Source: Gammaproteobacteria bacterium (GTDB taxonomy: Bacteria; Pseudomonadota; Gammaproteobacteria; Steroidobacterales; Steroidobacteraceae). Taken from it: a stretch of DNA of 64,000 nt. A program made the position numbers and the translations under genes. The notes below the pieces were generated by a model. The model did not search any database. It was not told the origin of the DNA and saw nothing but the letters and a program-made list of their open reading frames with translations. Of this stretch, positions 51,639 to 60,412 are shown one piece after another (the first letter of the stretch is position 1; each line of letters opens with the position of its first letter). Location: positions 1-64,000 of the forward strand of contig JAJFKF010000150.1 in the NCBI GenBank assembly GCA_021773365.1, read 5' to 3'.

Positions 51639-52289
51639 TCAGGGAATTTTCAGGAGCTTGTGCGTCTGCAGGCTCAGACGCCAGCGTGGGTGGGCAAGGC
51701 AGTACTCCAGCGCCTGCTGCGTATTGCCGGCGGCATCTGGACCATCGAGCGGCTGCAGGAAAAAGTGATCGAACTGCAGGTGTTCGAAGTGTTGCGGATC
51801 CATTCCTATTTGCGGGTAGACCAGTTTCAGTTCATTGCCGTGTGTCACGCGCAGTGGTGCATTGGCCTTGGGGCTTACGGTCAGCCACAGTGCGCCGGCT
51901 GGCGGATCCTGTGTGCCGTTTGTTTCCGCCGCCACCTGCCAGCCATCTTTCACAAGCGCTGACAGCAACGGCGCGTCGAGCTGCAACAGCGGTTCGCCAC
52001 CGGTACAAACAATGAAGGGCTGCACGGCGGCGCCGGCATCGGCGGGCCAGTGGCGGCGCACGGCCTGCACCAGTTCGGCGGGCGTGCGGAACTTGCCGCC
52101 GCCGGGGCCGTCGGTGCCAACGAAGTCCGTATCGCACCAGCGGGAGCAGCCACCCGGACCTTTGTCGCGATCCCGCTCCAGTCCAGTCCACAGGTTGCAG
52201 CCGGCGAAGCGCAGGAATACCGCGGGGCGGCCGGTGTGGGCGCCCTCGCCCTGCAGCGTGTAGTAGATCTCCTTGACCGAGTACGTCAT
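51639..52289 (-). CDS. queE: 7-carboxy-7-deazaguanine synthase
   Basis: The 216-residue radical-SAM enzyme starts at ATG 52289 (TYSVKEIYYTLQGEGAHTGR). The iron-sulfur cluster cysteines lie in FAGCNLWTGLERD and GGCSRWCDTDF, the C-x14-C-x2-C spacing of the proteobacterial long-loop QueE. Further motifs are FIVCTGGEPLLQLDAPLLSA, VAAETNGTQDPP and WLTVSPKA. It makes CDG for queuosine or 7-deazaguanine DNA modification. It begins one base after queC ends, an operon. Confidence 0.96.
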   Translation of the reverse strand: MTYSVKEIYYTLQGEGAHTGRPAVFLRFAGCNLWTGLERDRDKGPGGCSRWCDTDFVGTDGPGGGKFRTPAELVQAVRRHWPADAGAAVQPFIVCTGGEPLLQLDAPLLSALVKDGWQVAAETNGTQDPPAGALWLTVSPKANAPLRVTHGNELKLVYPQIGMDPQHFEHLQFDHFFLQPLDGPDAAGNTQQALEYCLAHPRWRLSLQTHKLLKIP

Positions 52290-52290
52290 G

Positions 52291-52989
52291 TCAGTCGAAC
52301 CGGCGCAGCAACGGATCCTGCACGCCGGCCTCGGCAAAGCCCTTGGCGCGCAGCAGGCAGGAATCGCACTGGCCGCAGGGCCGGCCCTCGGGGGTGGGGT
52401 CGTAGCAGCTGCTGGTCCAGGCATAGTCCACGCCCAGTTCCAGACCGCGCGCGATGATCTGCGCCTTGCTCAGTTCGATCAGCGGAGTGTGGATGCTCAG
52501 GCGCTGCTGGCCCTGCACACCGGCGCGCGTCGCCAGGTTGGCCATGCGCTCGTAGGCCTGGATGTATTCGGGCCGGCAATCGGGATAGCCGCTGTAGTCG
52601 AGGGCATTGACGCCGATGAAGATGTCCTGCGCGCCCAGCGTCTCCGCCCACGCCAGCGCCAGAGAGAGAAACACCGTGTTGCGCGCTGGAACATAGGTCG
52701 ACGGAATGCCGTGCTCCATCTGCGCCATCGCCCGACCCTTGGGCACCGCTACATCGGCGGTGAGCGAGGAGCCGCCGAACTGGCGCAGGTCGATATCCAC
52801 CACGATATGTTCACTGGCGCCCAGTGCGCCCGCCACGCGGCGCGCCAGCTCCAGCTCCACGACATGGCGCTGCCCGTAGCGGAACGACATCGCATGGCAG
52901 GCAAAGCCCTGCGCACGGGCGATGGCCAGAATGGTGGTGGAATCCAGTCCACCGCTCAACAGAACGACTGCCTTGCGTGCTTCAGACAT
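52291..52989 (-). CDS. queC: 7-cyano-7-deazaguanine synthase
   Basis: The 232-residue protein has an ATP-pyrophosphatase P-loop [18 protein letters not shown] at the start and a zinc site [17 protein letters not shown] near the end. Internal [20 protein letters not shown] is typical. It converts CDG, ammonia and ATP to preQ0. It lies upstream of queE and is divergent from the AGCS symporter gene. Confidence 0.97.
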   Translation of the reverse strand: MSEARKAVVLLSGGLDSTTILAIARAQGFACHAMSFRYGQRHVVELELARRVAGALGASEHIVVDIDLRQFGGSSLTADVAVPKGRAMAQMEHGIPSTYVPARNTVFLSLALAWAETLGAQDIFIGVNALDYSGYPDCRPEYIQAYERMANLATRAGVQGQQRLSIHTPLIELSKAQIIARGLELGVDYAWTSSCYDPTPEGRPCGQCDSCLLRAKGFAEAGVQDPLLRRFD

Positions 52990-53135
52990 CGCGGCACTGT
53001 ACTCAAAGCCTGCGCGCCGGCCAACGTCATCTGCCGCCCCTCACCCGCACCGCCTGTCCGGACGCCCGATTCCAGCGCCATCTGTGTCATCATCGCCCCC
53101 GCCGCGAATCGCCGCTACAACAACGAGAGGTCGAA

Positions 53136-54572
53136 ATGGACCAATTCTTCGGCGCAGTCAGCACCTTTGCTCACTTCATCTGGGGTGGTAATTGGGGCGA
53201 TACCCAGATCCTGCCGGTAGGCATTGTCACCATCGCCCTCCTCGGCACCGGCCTCTACTTCATGGTCGGGATGAAATTCCGGCCGTTTCGCCGTCTCGGG
53301 CCAGCCTTCAAGGGGCTGTGGCGCGGGCGCAAGGCGCAGGGTGACGGCGAAATCACGCCGTGGCAGGCCATCTCCACCGCGCTGTCCGGCCAGGTCGGCA
53401 CGGGCAATCTGGCTGGCGTCGCCACGGCCATCACGCTCGGCGGCCCAGGCGCCATCTTCTGGATGTGGGTGACGGCCATCGTCGGCATGGCTGCAGCCTT
53501 CGCCGAAAGCGCTCTGGCGGTGCGCTTCCGCGAGCAGCATGCCGACGGGCATTTCCACGGCGGCCCGATGTACTACATCCGCAATGGCCTGGGGCGTTCC
53601 TGGGGCTGGCTGGCGGTGCTGTTCTGCCTCGGCACGGCGATTTCCGGGCTGGTTACCGGCAACATGATCCAGGCCAACTCCGTCACCCAGTCAGTGGTCG
53701 AGGCGGGCAGCAGCCTCAATCTCACCGTGCCGAACTGGACGGTGGGCGTGGCGCTGGCCTTCTTCGCGTTCCTGGTGATCATCGGCGGTATCAAGTCGAT
53801 TGGTACGGTGGCCGGGCGGCTGGTGCCGCTGATGGCAGCGGCCTATGTACTGGCGGCGCTGGCGGTGCTGGTGATGAACTTCGAGCACATCGGCGATGCC
53901 TTCGCACTGATCTTCCGCTCAGCCTTCGGCCTGGAACCGGCGGTCGGCGGGCTGGCCGGTTACGGTGTGCTGGCCGCCATCCGCGCCGGCGTGGCGCGCG
54001 GGCTGTTCTCCAACGAAGCCGGCCAGGGCTCCGCGCCCATTGCGCACGCGGCGGCAAAGACCAACAGCCCCGTGAATCAGGCGGAGATCGCAATGGTGGG
54101 CGTGTTCATCGACACCATCATCATCTGCACCATGACCGCGCTGGTGATCCTGGTGGTGGACGGCGCCTATCCGTCCGCCGGCGGCACCGCCGTGGTGGAG
54201 TACGCCTGGCAGTCCACGGACCTGCAGGCCTCGGCCATTACCACGGCAGCCTATGCGCAGGGCATTCCCGGGGGACAGTGGATCGTGCTGGCGGCGCAGA
54301 TCCTGTTCGCCTTCACCACCATTATCGGCTGGTCCTACTACGGCGAGCAGGCGGTGGGCTACCTGTTCGGCGATCGCGCGGCAGTGCCCTTCCGCTATAT
54401 CTGGGTGGTGTTCGTGTTCCTCGGCACGCTTGTCGTGCAGGTCGACGGTTTGTGGCTGCTCGGCGATGTCGCCAATGCCTCGATGCTGTTTCCGAACGTG
54501 ATCGCCATACTGGGACTGTCCGGACTGGTGTTCGCCATGGCGCGTGAGGCGGATCGCTCCGGCGTTCGCTGA
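53136..54572 (+). CDS. AGCS-family sodium:alanine symporter
   Basis: The protein has 478 residues from ATG 53136, with GAGAGG upstream; the same frame stays open leftward to 52824 only as antisense of queC. About 11 helices are visible, with family motifs ALSGQVGTGNLAGVATAITL, GPGAIFWMWVTAIVGMAAAF and GLFSNEAGQGSAPIAHAAAK. It imports alanine or glycine with sodium. The N-terminal MDQFFGAVSTFAHFIWGGNW is typical. Confidence 0.95.
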   Translation: MDQFFGAVSTFAHFIWGGNWGDTQILPVGIVTIALLGTGLYFMVGMKFRPFRRLGPAFKGLWRGRKAQGDGEITPWQAISTALSGQVGTGNLAGVATAITLGGPGAIFWMWVTAIVGMAAAFAESALAVRFREQHADGHFHGGPMYYIRNGLGRSWGWLAVLFCLGTAISGLVTGNMIQANSVTQSVVEAGSSLNLTVPNWTVGVALAFFAFLVIIGGIKSIGTVAGRLVPLMAAAYVLAALAVLVMNFEHIGDAFALIFRSAFGLEPAVGGLAGYGVLAAIRAGVARGLFSNEAGQGSAPIAHAAAKTNSPVNQAEIAMVGVFIDTIIICTMTALVILVVDGAYPSAGGTAVVEYAWQSTDLQASAITTAAYAQGIPGGQWIVLAAQILFAFTTIIGWSYYGEQAVGYLFGDRAAVPFRYIWVVFVFLGTLVVQVDGLWLLGDVANASMLFPNVIAILGLSGLVFAMAREADRSGVR

Positions 54573-54591
54573 ACGCGCCGGGGCTGACCCA

Positions 54592-54611
54592 GGGCAGCCT
54601 CAGGGCTGCCC
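54592..54611. terminator. Hairpin between convergent symporter and amidohydrolase genes
   Basis: GGGCAGCC, loop TCAG, GGCTGCCC form an 8-bp GC-rich stem that overlaps the stop of the minus-strand gene. No clear T-tract follows on either side, so terminator activity is plausible but unproven. Confidence 0.4.
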
Positions 54612-56291
54612 GGCCCGCGAGTAGACGATCTGCCCGCCGATAATCGTCATCACGGCCCGGGCCTGCAGTATCTGCGGCCCGGGAATCTGCATGATGTCTG
54701 CAGACAGCACGGTGAAGTCACCGGCCTTGCCCACCGCGATGCTGCCGCGGCTGTCCTCCTGAAAGGCCGCATAGGCGGGCCCCAGGGTGAACATGTGCAG
54801 GGCCTGCTCGCGGCTGAGCCGCTCCCCGGCACCCCAGTTCTCGTCCGCAAAGCCTTCCAGTGAACGGCGCACCACGGCGGCATAGAACTCCACCATCGGA
54901 TCGCCGCGCTCCACGGGCGCATCACTGCCACCGACCAGCGTGGCTCCAGCCTCCAGCAGGCTGCGCCAGGCGTAGGCGCCCTGCAAACGCGCCGGGCCCA
55001 GACGGGCGGGCGCGAAGAACAGGTCGCCAATGGCGTGAGAGGGCTGCATGGAGGCAATCACCCCGAGTTCGGCGAAGCGTGGAATGTCGCTTGCCGCCAC
55101 AACCTGTGCATGCTCGATACGCCAGCGTGGCTCGGCCACCGCACGCTCGCTCACCGGCACCGCGGCGAAGGCCCTTTCATACAGATCCAGCGCGATACGA
55201 TTGCCGCGATCGCCGATGGCGTGCATCTGCACCTGTATGCCACTGCGCAAGGCACGCACCAGCACCGGATACAGTGCCTTCTCCTCATTAACCAGCAGTC
55301 CACTGTTGTCGGGCGCATCACTGTAAGGCGCAAGCAGCGCCGCGCCACGCGATCCCAGGGCGCCGTCGATGTAGAGCTTGATGCCCCGCACGTCCAGCCG
55401 CCCGCCGCACTCGCCCAGCGAAGCGCCGGAAGCCAGCAGTCGGTTGGCATCCGCTCCCGGGCCACCGATGGCGTCATACAGACGCAGGCTGATCTTGTCC
55501 TGCTCGCACAACTGGCGCAGGGCACGTACTTCCTTATAGCTGTTGCCGGCGATATGCAGCTGCGTCCAGCCCATCTCGACACTGCGCCGGGCGCCCAACT
55601 CCAGCGCCCGCAGGATCTGCGTCTGATCCGGCGGCGGCACCAGACGCTGCACCAGTCCGATGGCGCCGTCGATCAGCATCCCGGTGGGCTCGCCGGTGCG
55701 CTCATCTTTCAATATCTGTCCGCCGGCCGGATCCGGCGTGCCAGCATCGATGTCGGCAAGCACCAGCGCCGCGCTGTTGGCTACGGCGCCATGCCCGTCC
55801 GCCCGCACCAGCAGTACCGGCCGGTCGGACACCGCCGCATCCAGGTCGTGGCGGTCGGGAAAGCGAGCCGGCTGCCAGCGCGATTCGATCCAGCCGCGGC
55901 CGACGATCCAGATCTCCCCCTTTGTCTGTTCGGCCTGATGACTCAGCCTCTCCTGCAGATCCTCAATGCCGGCGGTACCTTCCAGGTTGAAGCTCAGCTC
56001 GCGCTTGCCAATGCCGTACAGATGAGCATGCGCATCGGTCAGGCCCGGCAGCACGGTCAGCCCTTGCAGATCCACCTGCCTGGCCGCGGCCGGCGCGCGC
56101 CGCAGCGCCTCGGCAGAATCACCGACAAAGGTGATACGCCCGTCCTCCACCACCACGGCCTGCGCACGTGGCTGCGCCTCCTCTACTGTGTAGATATTGC
56201 CGTTGGTCAGTACCAGCGATGCGCCCGACAGCAGCGGAGAAAGCAGCAGCAGCGCTGCCGCCGCAGGAATTCGACAAACAATACAACTCAT
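54600..56291 (-). CDS. Exported YtcJ-like amidohydrolase (amidohydrolase_3)
   Basis: The protein has 563 residues from ATG 56291, chosen because GGAGG lies nine bases before it, against only three before ATG 56297. A signal peptide (IPAAAALLLLSPLLSGA) is followed by TNGNIYTVEEAQPRAQAVVV, LTVLPGLTDAHAHLYGIGKR (HxH), a Lys region (VRGIKLYIDGALGSRGAAL), QVQMHAIGDRGNRIALDLYE (His), RWRIEHAQVVAASDIPRFAE (His) and TLVGGSDAPVERGDPMVEFY (Asp). This is the complete YtcJ/N-substituted formamide deformylase-like layout. It is probably periplasmic; the substrate is unknown. Confidence 0.9.
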   Translation of the reverse strand: MSCIVCRIPAAAALLLLSPLLSGASLVLTNGNIYTVEEAQPRAQAVVVEDGRITFVGDSAEALRRAPAAARQVDLQGLTVLPGLTDAHAHLYGIGKRELSFNLEGTAGIEDLQERLSHQAEQTKGEIWIVGRGWIESRWQPARFPDRHDLDAAVSDRPVLLVRADGHGAVANSAALVLADIDAGTPDPAGGQILKDERTGEPTGMLIDGAIGLVQRLVPPPDQTQILRALELGARRSVEMGWTQLHIAGNSYKEVRALRQLCEQDKISLRLYDAIGGPGADANRLLASGASLGECGGRLDVRGIKLYIDGALGSRGAALLAPYSDAPDNSGLLVNEEKALYPVLVRALRSGIQVQMHAIGDRGNRIALDLYERAFAAVPVSERAVAEPRWRIEHAQVVAASDIPRFAELGVIASMQPSHAIGDLFFAPARLGPARLQGAYAWRSLLEAGATLVGGSDAPVERGDPMVEFYAAVVRRSLEGFADENWGAGERLSREQALHMFTLGPAYAAFQEDSRGSIAVGKAGDFTVLSADIMQIPGPQILQARAVMTIIGGQIVYSRAGQP

Positions 56292-56521
56292 GAACATGAT
56301 CCTCCAACGGCGGTTGCTGGCTATCGTCGACTATGCCGCTCAACCGCCGGATGCGGCGGCGGCACGCGAGCGCCGACAGTAAACGGCAACGCAACAAGGG
56401 CGGTCAAGAATGACACCCCGCCTGAATCAGTCAGGCGTGTAATATCGGCTTGCCGCGTCCGGTCTGCTTTCAACAGCGCCTGTCCGGCGCGCATCCGCCC
56501 CTTCTGCCCCGGGAGTAGACG

Positions 56522-57157
56522 ATGAACACCGCATTTCGATTGTTTGCCTCAATCCTGCTGCTCAGCTGTATTGGCGCCAGCCAGACCGCCCTGGCCAGCG
56601 TCCCCGATGACCCGACCGCCATCACACCGCTGGCAGCCGGCGATACTGCACCCGCCTTCACCGTCCGCCAGGCCGATGGCGCCGACTTTCACTTCGACCC
56701 GGCGCAGCTCGACAAGCCCGTCATCATGATCTTCTACCGCGGCGGCTGGTGCCCCTACTGCAACCGCCACCTGGCCGAATTGAGCGATGTCGAGCCGCAG
56801 GTGCTGGAGCTGGGCTATGACCTGCTGTTCTTCAGCGCCGACCGCCCCGGACTTCTGCACGAGAGCCTGAAAGTACCCGACCTGCCCTACACCATCTACT
56901 CGGATGCACGTATGCAGGCCAGTCGCGCGCTGGGCATCGCCTTCCGCGTCGACGATGCGACGGTGAAGCGCTACAAGACAATGGGCCTGGACCTGGAGGC
57001 AGCCTCCGGCGAGACCCACCATGAGCTGCCCGTGCCGGCGGTGTTCATCGTCGACAAACAGGGCATCATCCGTTACGCGCACACCAACCCGGACTACAAA
57101 GTGCGCCTCAGCGGTGCGGAACTGCTGGAAGCCGCGCGCGCGGCATTGGCGAACTAA
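56522..57157 (+). CDS. Exported AhpC/TSA-family peroxiredoxin-like protein
   Basis: The 211-residue protein has a signal peptide (LFASILLLSCIGASQTALA). Redoxin domain: LAAGDTAPAFTVRQADGADF, then VIMIFYRGGWCPYCNRHLAE with a WCPYC active site, YDLLFFSADRPGLLHESL, and PVPAVFIVDKQGIIRYAHTN. It is likely a periplasmic thiol peroxidase or disulfide reductase. It is convergent with the AraC-type gene. Confidence 0.9.
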   Translation: MNTAFRLFASILLLSCIGASQTALASVPDDPTAITPLAAGDTAPAFTVRQADGADFHFDPAQLDKPVIMIFYRGGWCPYCNRHLAELSDVEPQVLELGYDLLFFSADRPGLLHESLKVPDLPYTIYSDARMQASRALGIAFRVDDATVKRYKTMGLDLEAASGETHHELPVPAVFIVDKQGIIRYAHTNPDYKVRLSGAELLEAARAALAN

Positions 57158-57170
57158 CCGCGCGCAATGC

Positions 57171-58016
57171 TCACACCGGGGGCGGCATGTCAGCTGCGGC
57201 CGCCTTCCACTGCCGGGGCGAGCTGCCGCAGACGGACTTGAACGCCCGCGACAGCGCCGCCGTGCTGCTGTAGCCGACCTGCCCGGCAATGAGCTTCAAC
57301 GCATCACCCTGGCGCAGCATGTCCTGCGCCACGGAGATGCGATACCGCGCCAGGTAGTCCCCGGGCGTCACGCCCACCGTGTCACGAAACACCGCCACAA
57401 AGTGGCTGCGCGACATGCGCGCGTGTCGCGCCAGTCGTGGCAGTGTCCAGGCATCGGCGGGCTTGTCGTGCAACGCAATCATCGCCCGCGCGATGCGCGG
57501 ATGCGCCAGGCCGGCCAGCAGTCCCTGATCCACGCCCATGCGATCCATGGCAAAGCGCAGGATGTGCACCACCACCACTTCAAACAGCCTGTTGACCACC
57601 TGCTGTCGTCCGCACTTCTGACCGAAGGCCTCAACAAACAACAGCTCGAGCACGGCGCCCGCCTCCTGCAGTTCGGCCAGCGGAATAACCATGACCGGTG
57701 GCAATGCCTGCGCGATCGGACCGGCGGCCCCACCGTTGAAGGTGACGTAGGCGCAGGCCATGTCGGCACCGCGCTTGCTGTCCGTTGTAAAGCGATGCGC
57801 GAACGGTCGCGGATAGAACACCACACTGGGCTCGAGCACCTGCACCTGGCGGCGCGCGCCATGACGGACTTGCACCGGGCCGCGTTTGATCAGGTGCAGC
57901 TGACCGAGGCCCTCGGTGGCGCTGAAGTCCACGATGCCGCACAGCGGGCCGGAGTGGAACATGCGCGCGGTGAGGGAGAAACGCCGCAGCAGTGCATCCA
58001 GACGATCGGTATTCAT
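57171..58016 (-). CDS. AraC-family regulator with cupin-6 sensor
   Basis: The 281-residue protein has an N-terminal cupin_6-like sensor (TARMFHSGPLCGIVDFSATE, GLGQLHLIKRGPVQVRHGAR) and a C-terminal pair of HTH motifs (WTLPRLARHARMSRSHFVAV, FRDTVGVTPGDYLARYRISV, AGQVGYSSTAALSRAFKSVC). It is divergent from the carboxymuconolactone-decarboxylase-family gene, with 145 bp between starts; that arrangement (AraC plus AhpD-like target) is common, so it probably controls that gene. Confidence 0.93.
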   Translation of the reverse strand: MNTDRLDALLRRFSLTARMFHSGPLCGIVDFSATEGLGQLHLIKRGPVQVRHGARRQVQVLEPSVVFYPRPFAHRFTTDSKRGADMACAYVTFNGGAAGPIAQALPPVMVIPLAELQEAGAVLELLFVEAFGQKCGRQQVVNRLFEVVVVHILRFAMDRMGVDQGLLAGLAHPRIARAMIALHDKPADAWTLPRLARHARMSRSHFVAVFRDTVGVTPGDYLARYRISVAQDMLRQGDALKLIAGQVGYSSTAALSRAFKSVCGSSPRQWKAAAADMPPPV

Positions 58017-58161
58017 GCATATGCCTGTGTAGTCGCCATTGGCCTGCTATTGGCCTTCAAGTCAACTTTTTCGGATTATATGTGACCTAAAGTCCGACAG
58101 ATACCCCCACACTGCGCCCCGTGCCTCCGAGCACGCCTATCAATTCCGAAGGAGAGCTCTC

Positions 58162-58707
58162 ATGTCACGTGTAAAACTCATCGACGTCACCAGCGCGGCC
58201 CCCGCGGCGGGCAGCATTCTGCAGGCCATCAACAAGGCCTTTGGCGCCACACCGGCCATGTTCCGCGCCGTGGCCAACTCGCCGGCCGCCCTGCAGAGCA
58301 TGTGGGGCAGCTTCGGTGCGCTGGGCGGCGGGCGGCTGTCGGCGAAACTCGGAGAACAGATCGCCGTGGCCGTGGCGAATCGCAACAGCTGCGAGTACTG
58401 CCTGGCCGCCCACACAGCGCTGGGTCGCAAGGCCGGCGCCAGTGCCGATGAACTGACCGAAGCCCAGGCGGGCCGCAGCACCGATCCGCAGACCGCGGCA
58501 GCGCTGCAGTTCGCGCTGAAAATGGTCGAACAGCGTGGCCAGGTTGCCGAGAGCGACCTTGCGGCCCTGCGCGCGTCCGGCTATGACGATGAATCCATCG
58601 TGGAAATCATCGCGCACGTGGCGCTGAACCTGTTCACCAACTACATCAACATCGCGCTGGATGTGCCGGTTGATTTCCCGGTGGTGCAGCTGCGCAAGGT
58701 AGCCTGA
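58162..58707 (+). CDS. Carboxymuconolactone decarboxylase/AhpD-like protein
   Basis: The protein has 181 residues from ATG 58162, with GAAGGAGA upstream. The CxxC redox motif lies in NRNSCEYCLAAHTALGRKAG with the expected downstream His, and the helical rest matches the peroxidase-related CMD family (LGEQIAVAVANRN, DDESIVEIIAHVALNLFTNY). Likely alkylhydroperoxidase-type activity. It is paired with the divergent AraC gene. Confidence 0.92.
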   Translation: MSRVKLIDVTSAAPAAGSILQAINKAFGATPAMFRAVANSPAALQSMWGSFGALGGGRLSAKLGEQIAVAVANRNSCEYCLAAHTALGRKAGASADELTEAQAGRSTDPQTAAALQFALKMVEQRGQVAESDLAALRASGYDDESIVEIIAHVALNLFTNYINIALDVPVDFPVVQLRKVA

Positions 58708-58720
58708 GCCAGGTGGGACG

Positions 58721-58739
58721 GGGGCGGCACCGCCGCCCC
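58721..58739. terminator. GC hairpin between convergent CMD and Lrp genes
   Basis: GGGGCGGC, loop ACC, GCCGCCCC form an 8-bp perfect stem 14 bp past the CMD stop and 23 bp past the Lrp stop. No long T-run is present. Confidence 0.45.
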
Positions 58740-58761
58740 TGCTCTCGCTCACATCGAGTGC

Positions 58762-59184
58762 CTAGAGCTTGAAGGTCGACAGCATCAGATTGGTCTCGCT
58801 GTGCGAGATGCCCTCCAGCAGTCGAATGCGTCCGAGCACCCGATCGAATGCTTCCAGGTTCTCGGCTCGCAGCTCGGCCAGGACATCCCAGCGGCCGTTG
58901 GTCGTATGCAGGCCTACCACCGCCGGGTCGCCGCGCAGGTTGCTGATGACGGTGTCGAAGCGATTGCCTTCCACTGCCACCGTCATCCAGGCCCGCACAC
59001 GCTGCTCCTCGGACTGGGGGCGCAGCTGGATCGTGTAACCGACGATGGTGCCGTCGGCCTCCATCTTCTGCATTCGGTTCTGCACCGTGCCGCGCGACAC
59101 CCGCAGCGTCTTGGCCAGCGCGGCGACGGGGGTACGGGCATCACTGCGTAGCAGTGCAATCAGTTTCCGGTCCAGATCATCCAT
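58762..59184 (-). CDS. Lrp/AsnC-family regulator
   Basis: The 140-residue protein has an N-terminal HTH (MDDLDRKLIALLRSDARTPV, AALAKTLRVSRGTVQNRMQK) and a RAM ligand domain (VRAWMTVAVEGNRFDTVISN, WDVLAELRAENLEAFDRVLG). The family senses amino acids. It is divergent from ornithine cyclodeaminase with 139 bp between starts, which strongly suggests that it controls arginine/ornithine breakdown in response to one of those compounds. The gap is AT-rich (GCTAATTATGGC). Confidence 0.94.
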   Translation of the reverse strand: MDDLDRKLIALLRSDARTPVAALAKTLRVSRGTVQNRMQKMEADGTIVGYTIQLRPQSEEQRVRAWMTVAVEGNRFDTVISNLRGDPAVVGLHTTNGRWDVLAELRAENLEAFDRVLGRIRLLEGISHSETNLMLSTFKL

Positions 59185-59323
59185 TGCTGATCTCTCATTA
59201 CGCTAATTATGGCTGTCATTTTGCCAGATAAGCACGTCTTTCTGTACAGCTTTCTGACTTTTCATTACCCCGTCGCGGGCACATGATCTTCCGTCCTTTG
59301 ACGTTCCAGGGGTAGTAACCGAA

Positions 59324-60412
59324 ATGGTCGATTTCATTGGCGTACAACGGGTGCAGGAATTGCTGGCTCATACCGGAGCGGCGGCCTTCATGGAAGGACT
59401 GGCAGCGGAGATCGAGGCCGACTACCGGCGCTGGAGCGAATTCGACAAATCCGCGCGCCATGCCACCCACTCGCCCGCCGGGGTGATCGAACTGATGCCG
59501 GCCAGTGACGGCAAGCTCTACTCGTTCAAGTACGTCAACGGCCACCCGAAGAACACCGCCGAGGGACTGCTCACCGTCACCGCCTTCGGCGTGCTGGCCG
59601 ATGTCGACAGCGGCTATCCGCTGCTGCTGTCGGAGCTGACTCTGACCACCGCGCTGCGCACCGGCGCCATGTCCGCCCTCGCCGCCCGCCACATGGCGCG
59701 CGCCGACAGCCGCGTCATGGCCCTGATCGGCAACGGCGCGCAGGGGGAGTTTCAGTCCATCGCCTTTCACCGGATGCTGGGCATCGAGGAACTGCGCCTG
59801 TACGACGTTGATCCGGCAGCCACCGCCAAACTCGACGCCAACCTCGCGGCGCTGGGTCTGTCCGGGCTGCGCATCGTCCGTTGCAACTCCGCTGCCGAGG
59901 CGGTGCGCGGCGCGGATATCGTCACCACCGCCACGGCCGACAAATGCAACGCGACCATCCTGACGCCGGAGATGATCCGGCCGGGCATGCATTTGAATGC
60001 CGTGGGCGGCGACTGTCCGGGCAAGACGGAACTGCACGGCGACATCCTGCAACGGCCGGATGCTCGGGTGATAGTGGAGTTCGAACCGCAGTCGCGCATC
60101 GAAGGGGAGATCCAGCGACAGGCTGCGGACTTCCCCGTCATCGAGTTCAGCGAAGTGGCCGCAGGGCGCGCCCCGGGCAGAACGGACGCGGCGCAGGTCA
60201 CCATCTTTGACTCCGTCGGCTTCGCACTGGAGGACTTCTCCGCGCTACGCTTCCTGCACCGGCTTCACCTTGAACATCGTGGACCGCACCGGCAGATCGA
60301 CCTGGTACCCGCGCTGCCGAACCCGAAGAACCTGTTCTCACTGCTTGCCCGCACCGCGCCGCCCGTGCAGGAGTCCGACCGTGCTGCCACCCGCGAGGTC
60401 ATGCACGCATGA
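59324..60412 (+). CDS. Ornithine cyclodeaminase-family enzyme
   Basis: The 362-residue protein has a substrate region (SPAGVIELMPASDGKLYSFK, YVNGHPKNTAEGLLTVTAFG), Arg in TTALRTGAMSALAARHMARA, a Rossmann NAD site VMALIGNGAQGEFQSIAFHR and HLNAVGGDCPGKTELHGDIL with the catalytic Asp. It converts ornithine to proline and ammonia. It overlaps the arginase start by four bases (ATGA), so arginine goes to ornithine to proline through one transcript. Confidence 0.94.
   Translation: MVDFIGVQRVQELLAHTGAAAFMEGLAAEIEADYRRWSEFDKSARHATHSPAGVIELMPASDGKLYSFKYVNGHPKNTAEGLLTVTAFGVLADVDSGYPLLLSELTLTTALRTGAMSALAARHMARADSRVMALIGNGAQGEFQSIAFHRMLGIEELRLYDVDPAATAKLDANLAALGLSGLRIVRCNSAAEAVRGADIVTTATADKCNATILTPEMIRPGMHLNAVGGDCPGKTELHGDILQRPDARVIVEFEPQSRIEGEIQRQAADFPVIEFSEVAAGRAPGRTDAAQVTIFDSVGFALEDFSALRFLHRLHLEHRGPHRQIDLVPALPNPKNLFSLLARTAPPVQESDRAATREVMHA

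Noticed and set aside
52824-53135. Upstream extension of the symporter frame
   Set aside because: It lies antisense in queC and is proline/arginine-rich; the ATG at 53136 has a ribosome site and the family start.
53360-54547. 395-codon shifted frame inside the symporter gene
   Set aside because: Glycine/arginine-rich shadow of a high-GC membrane protein gene.
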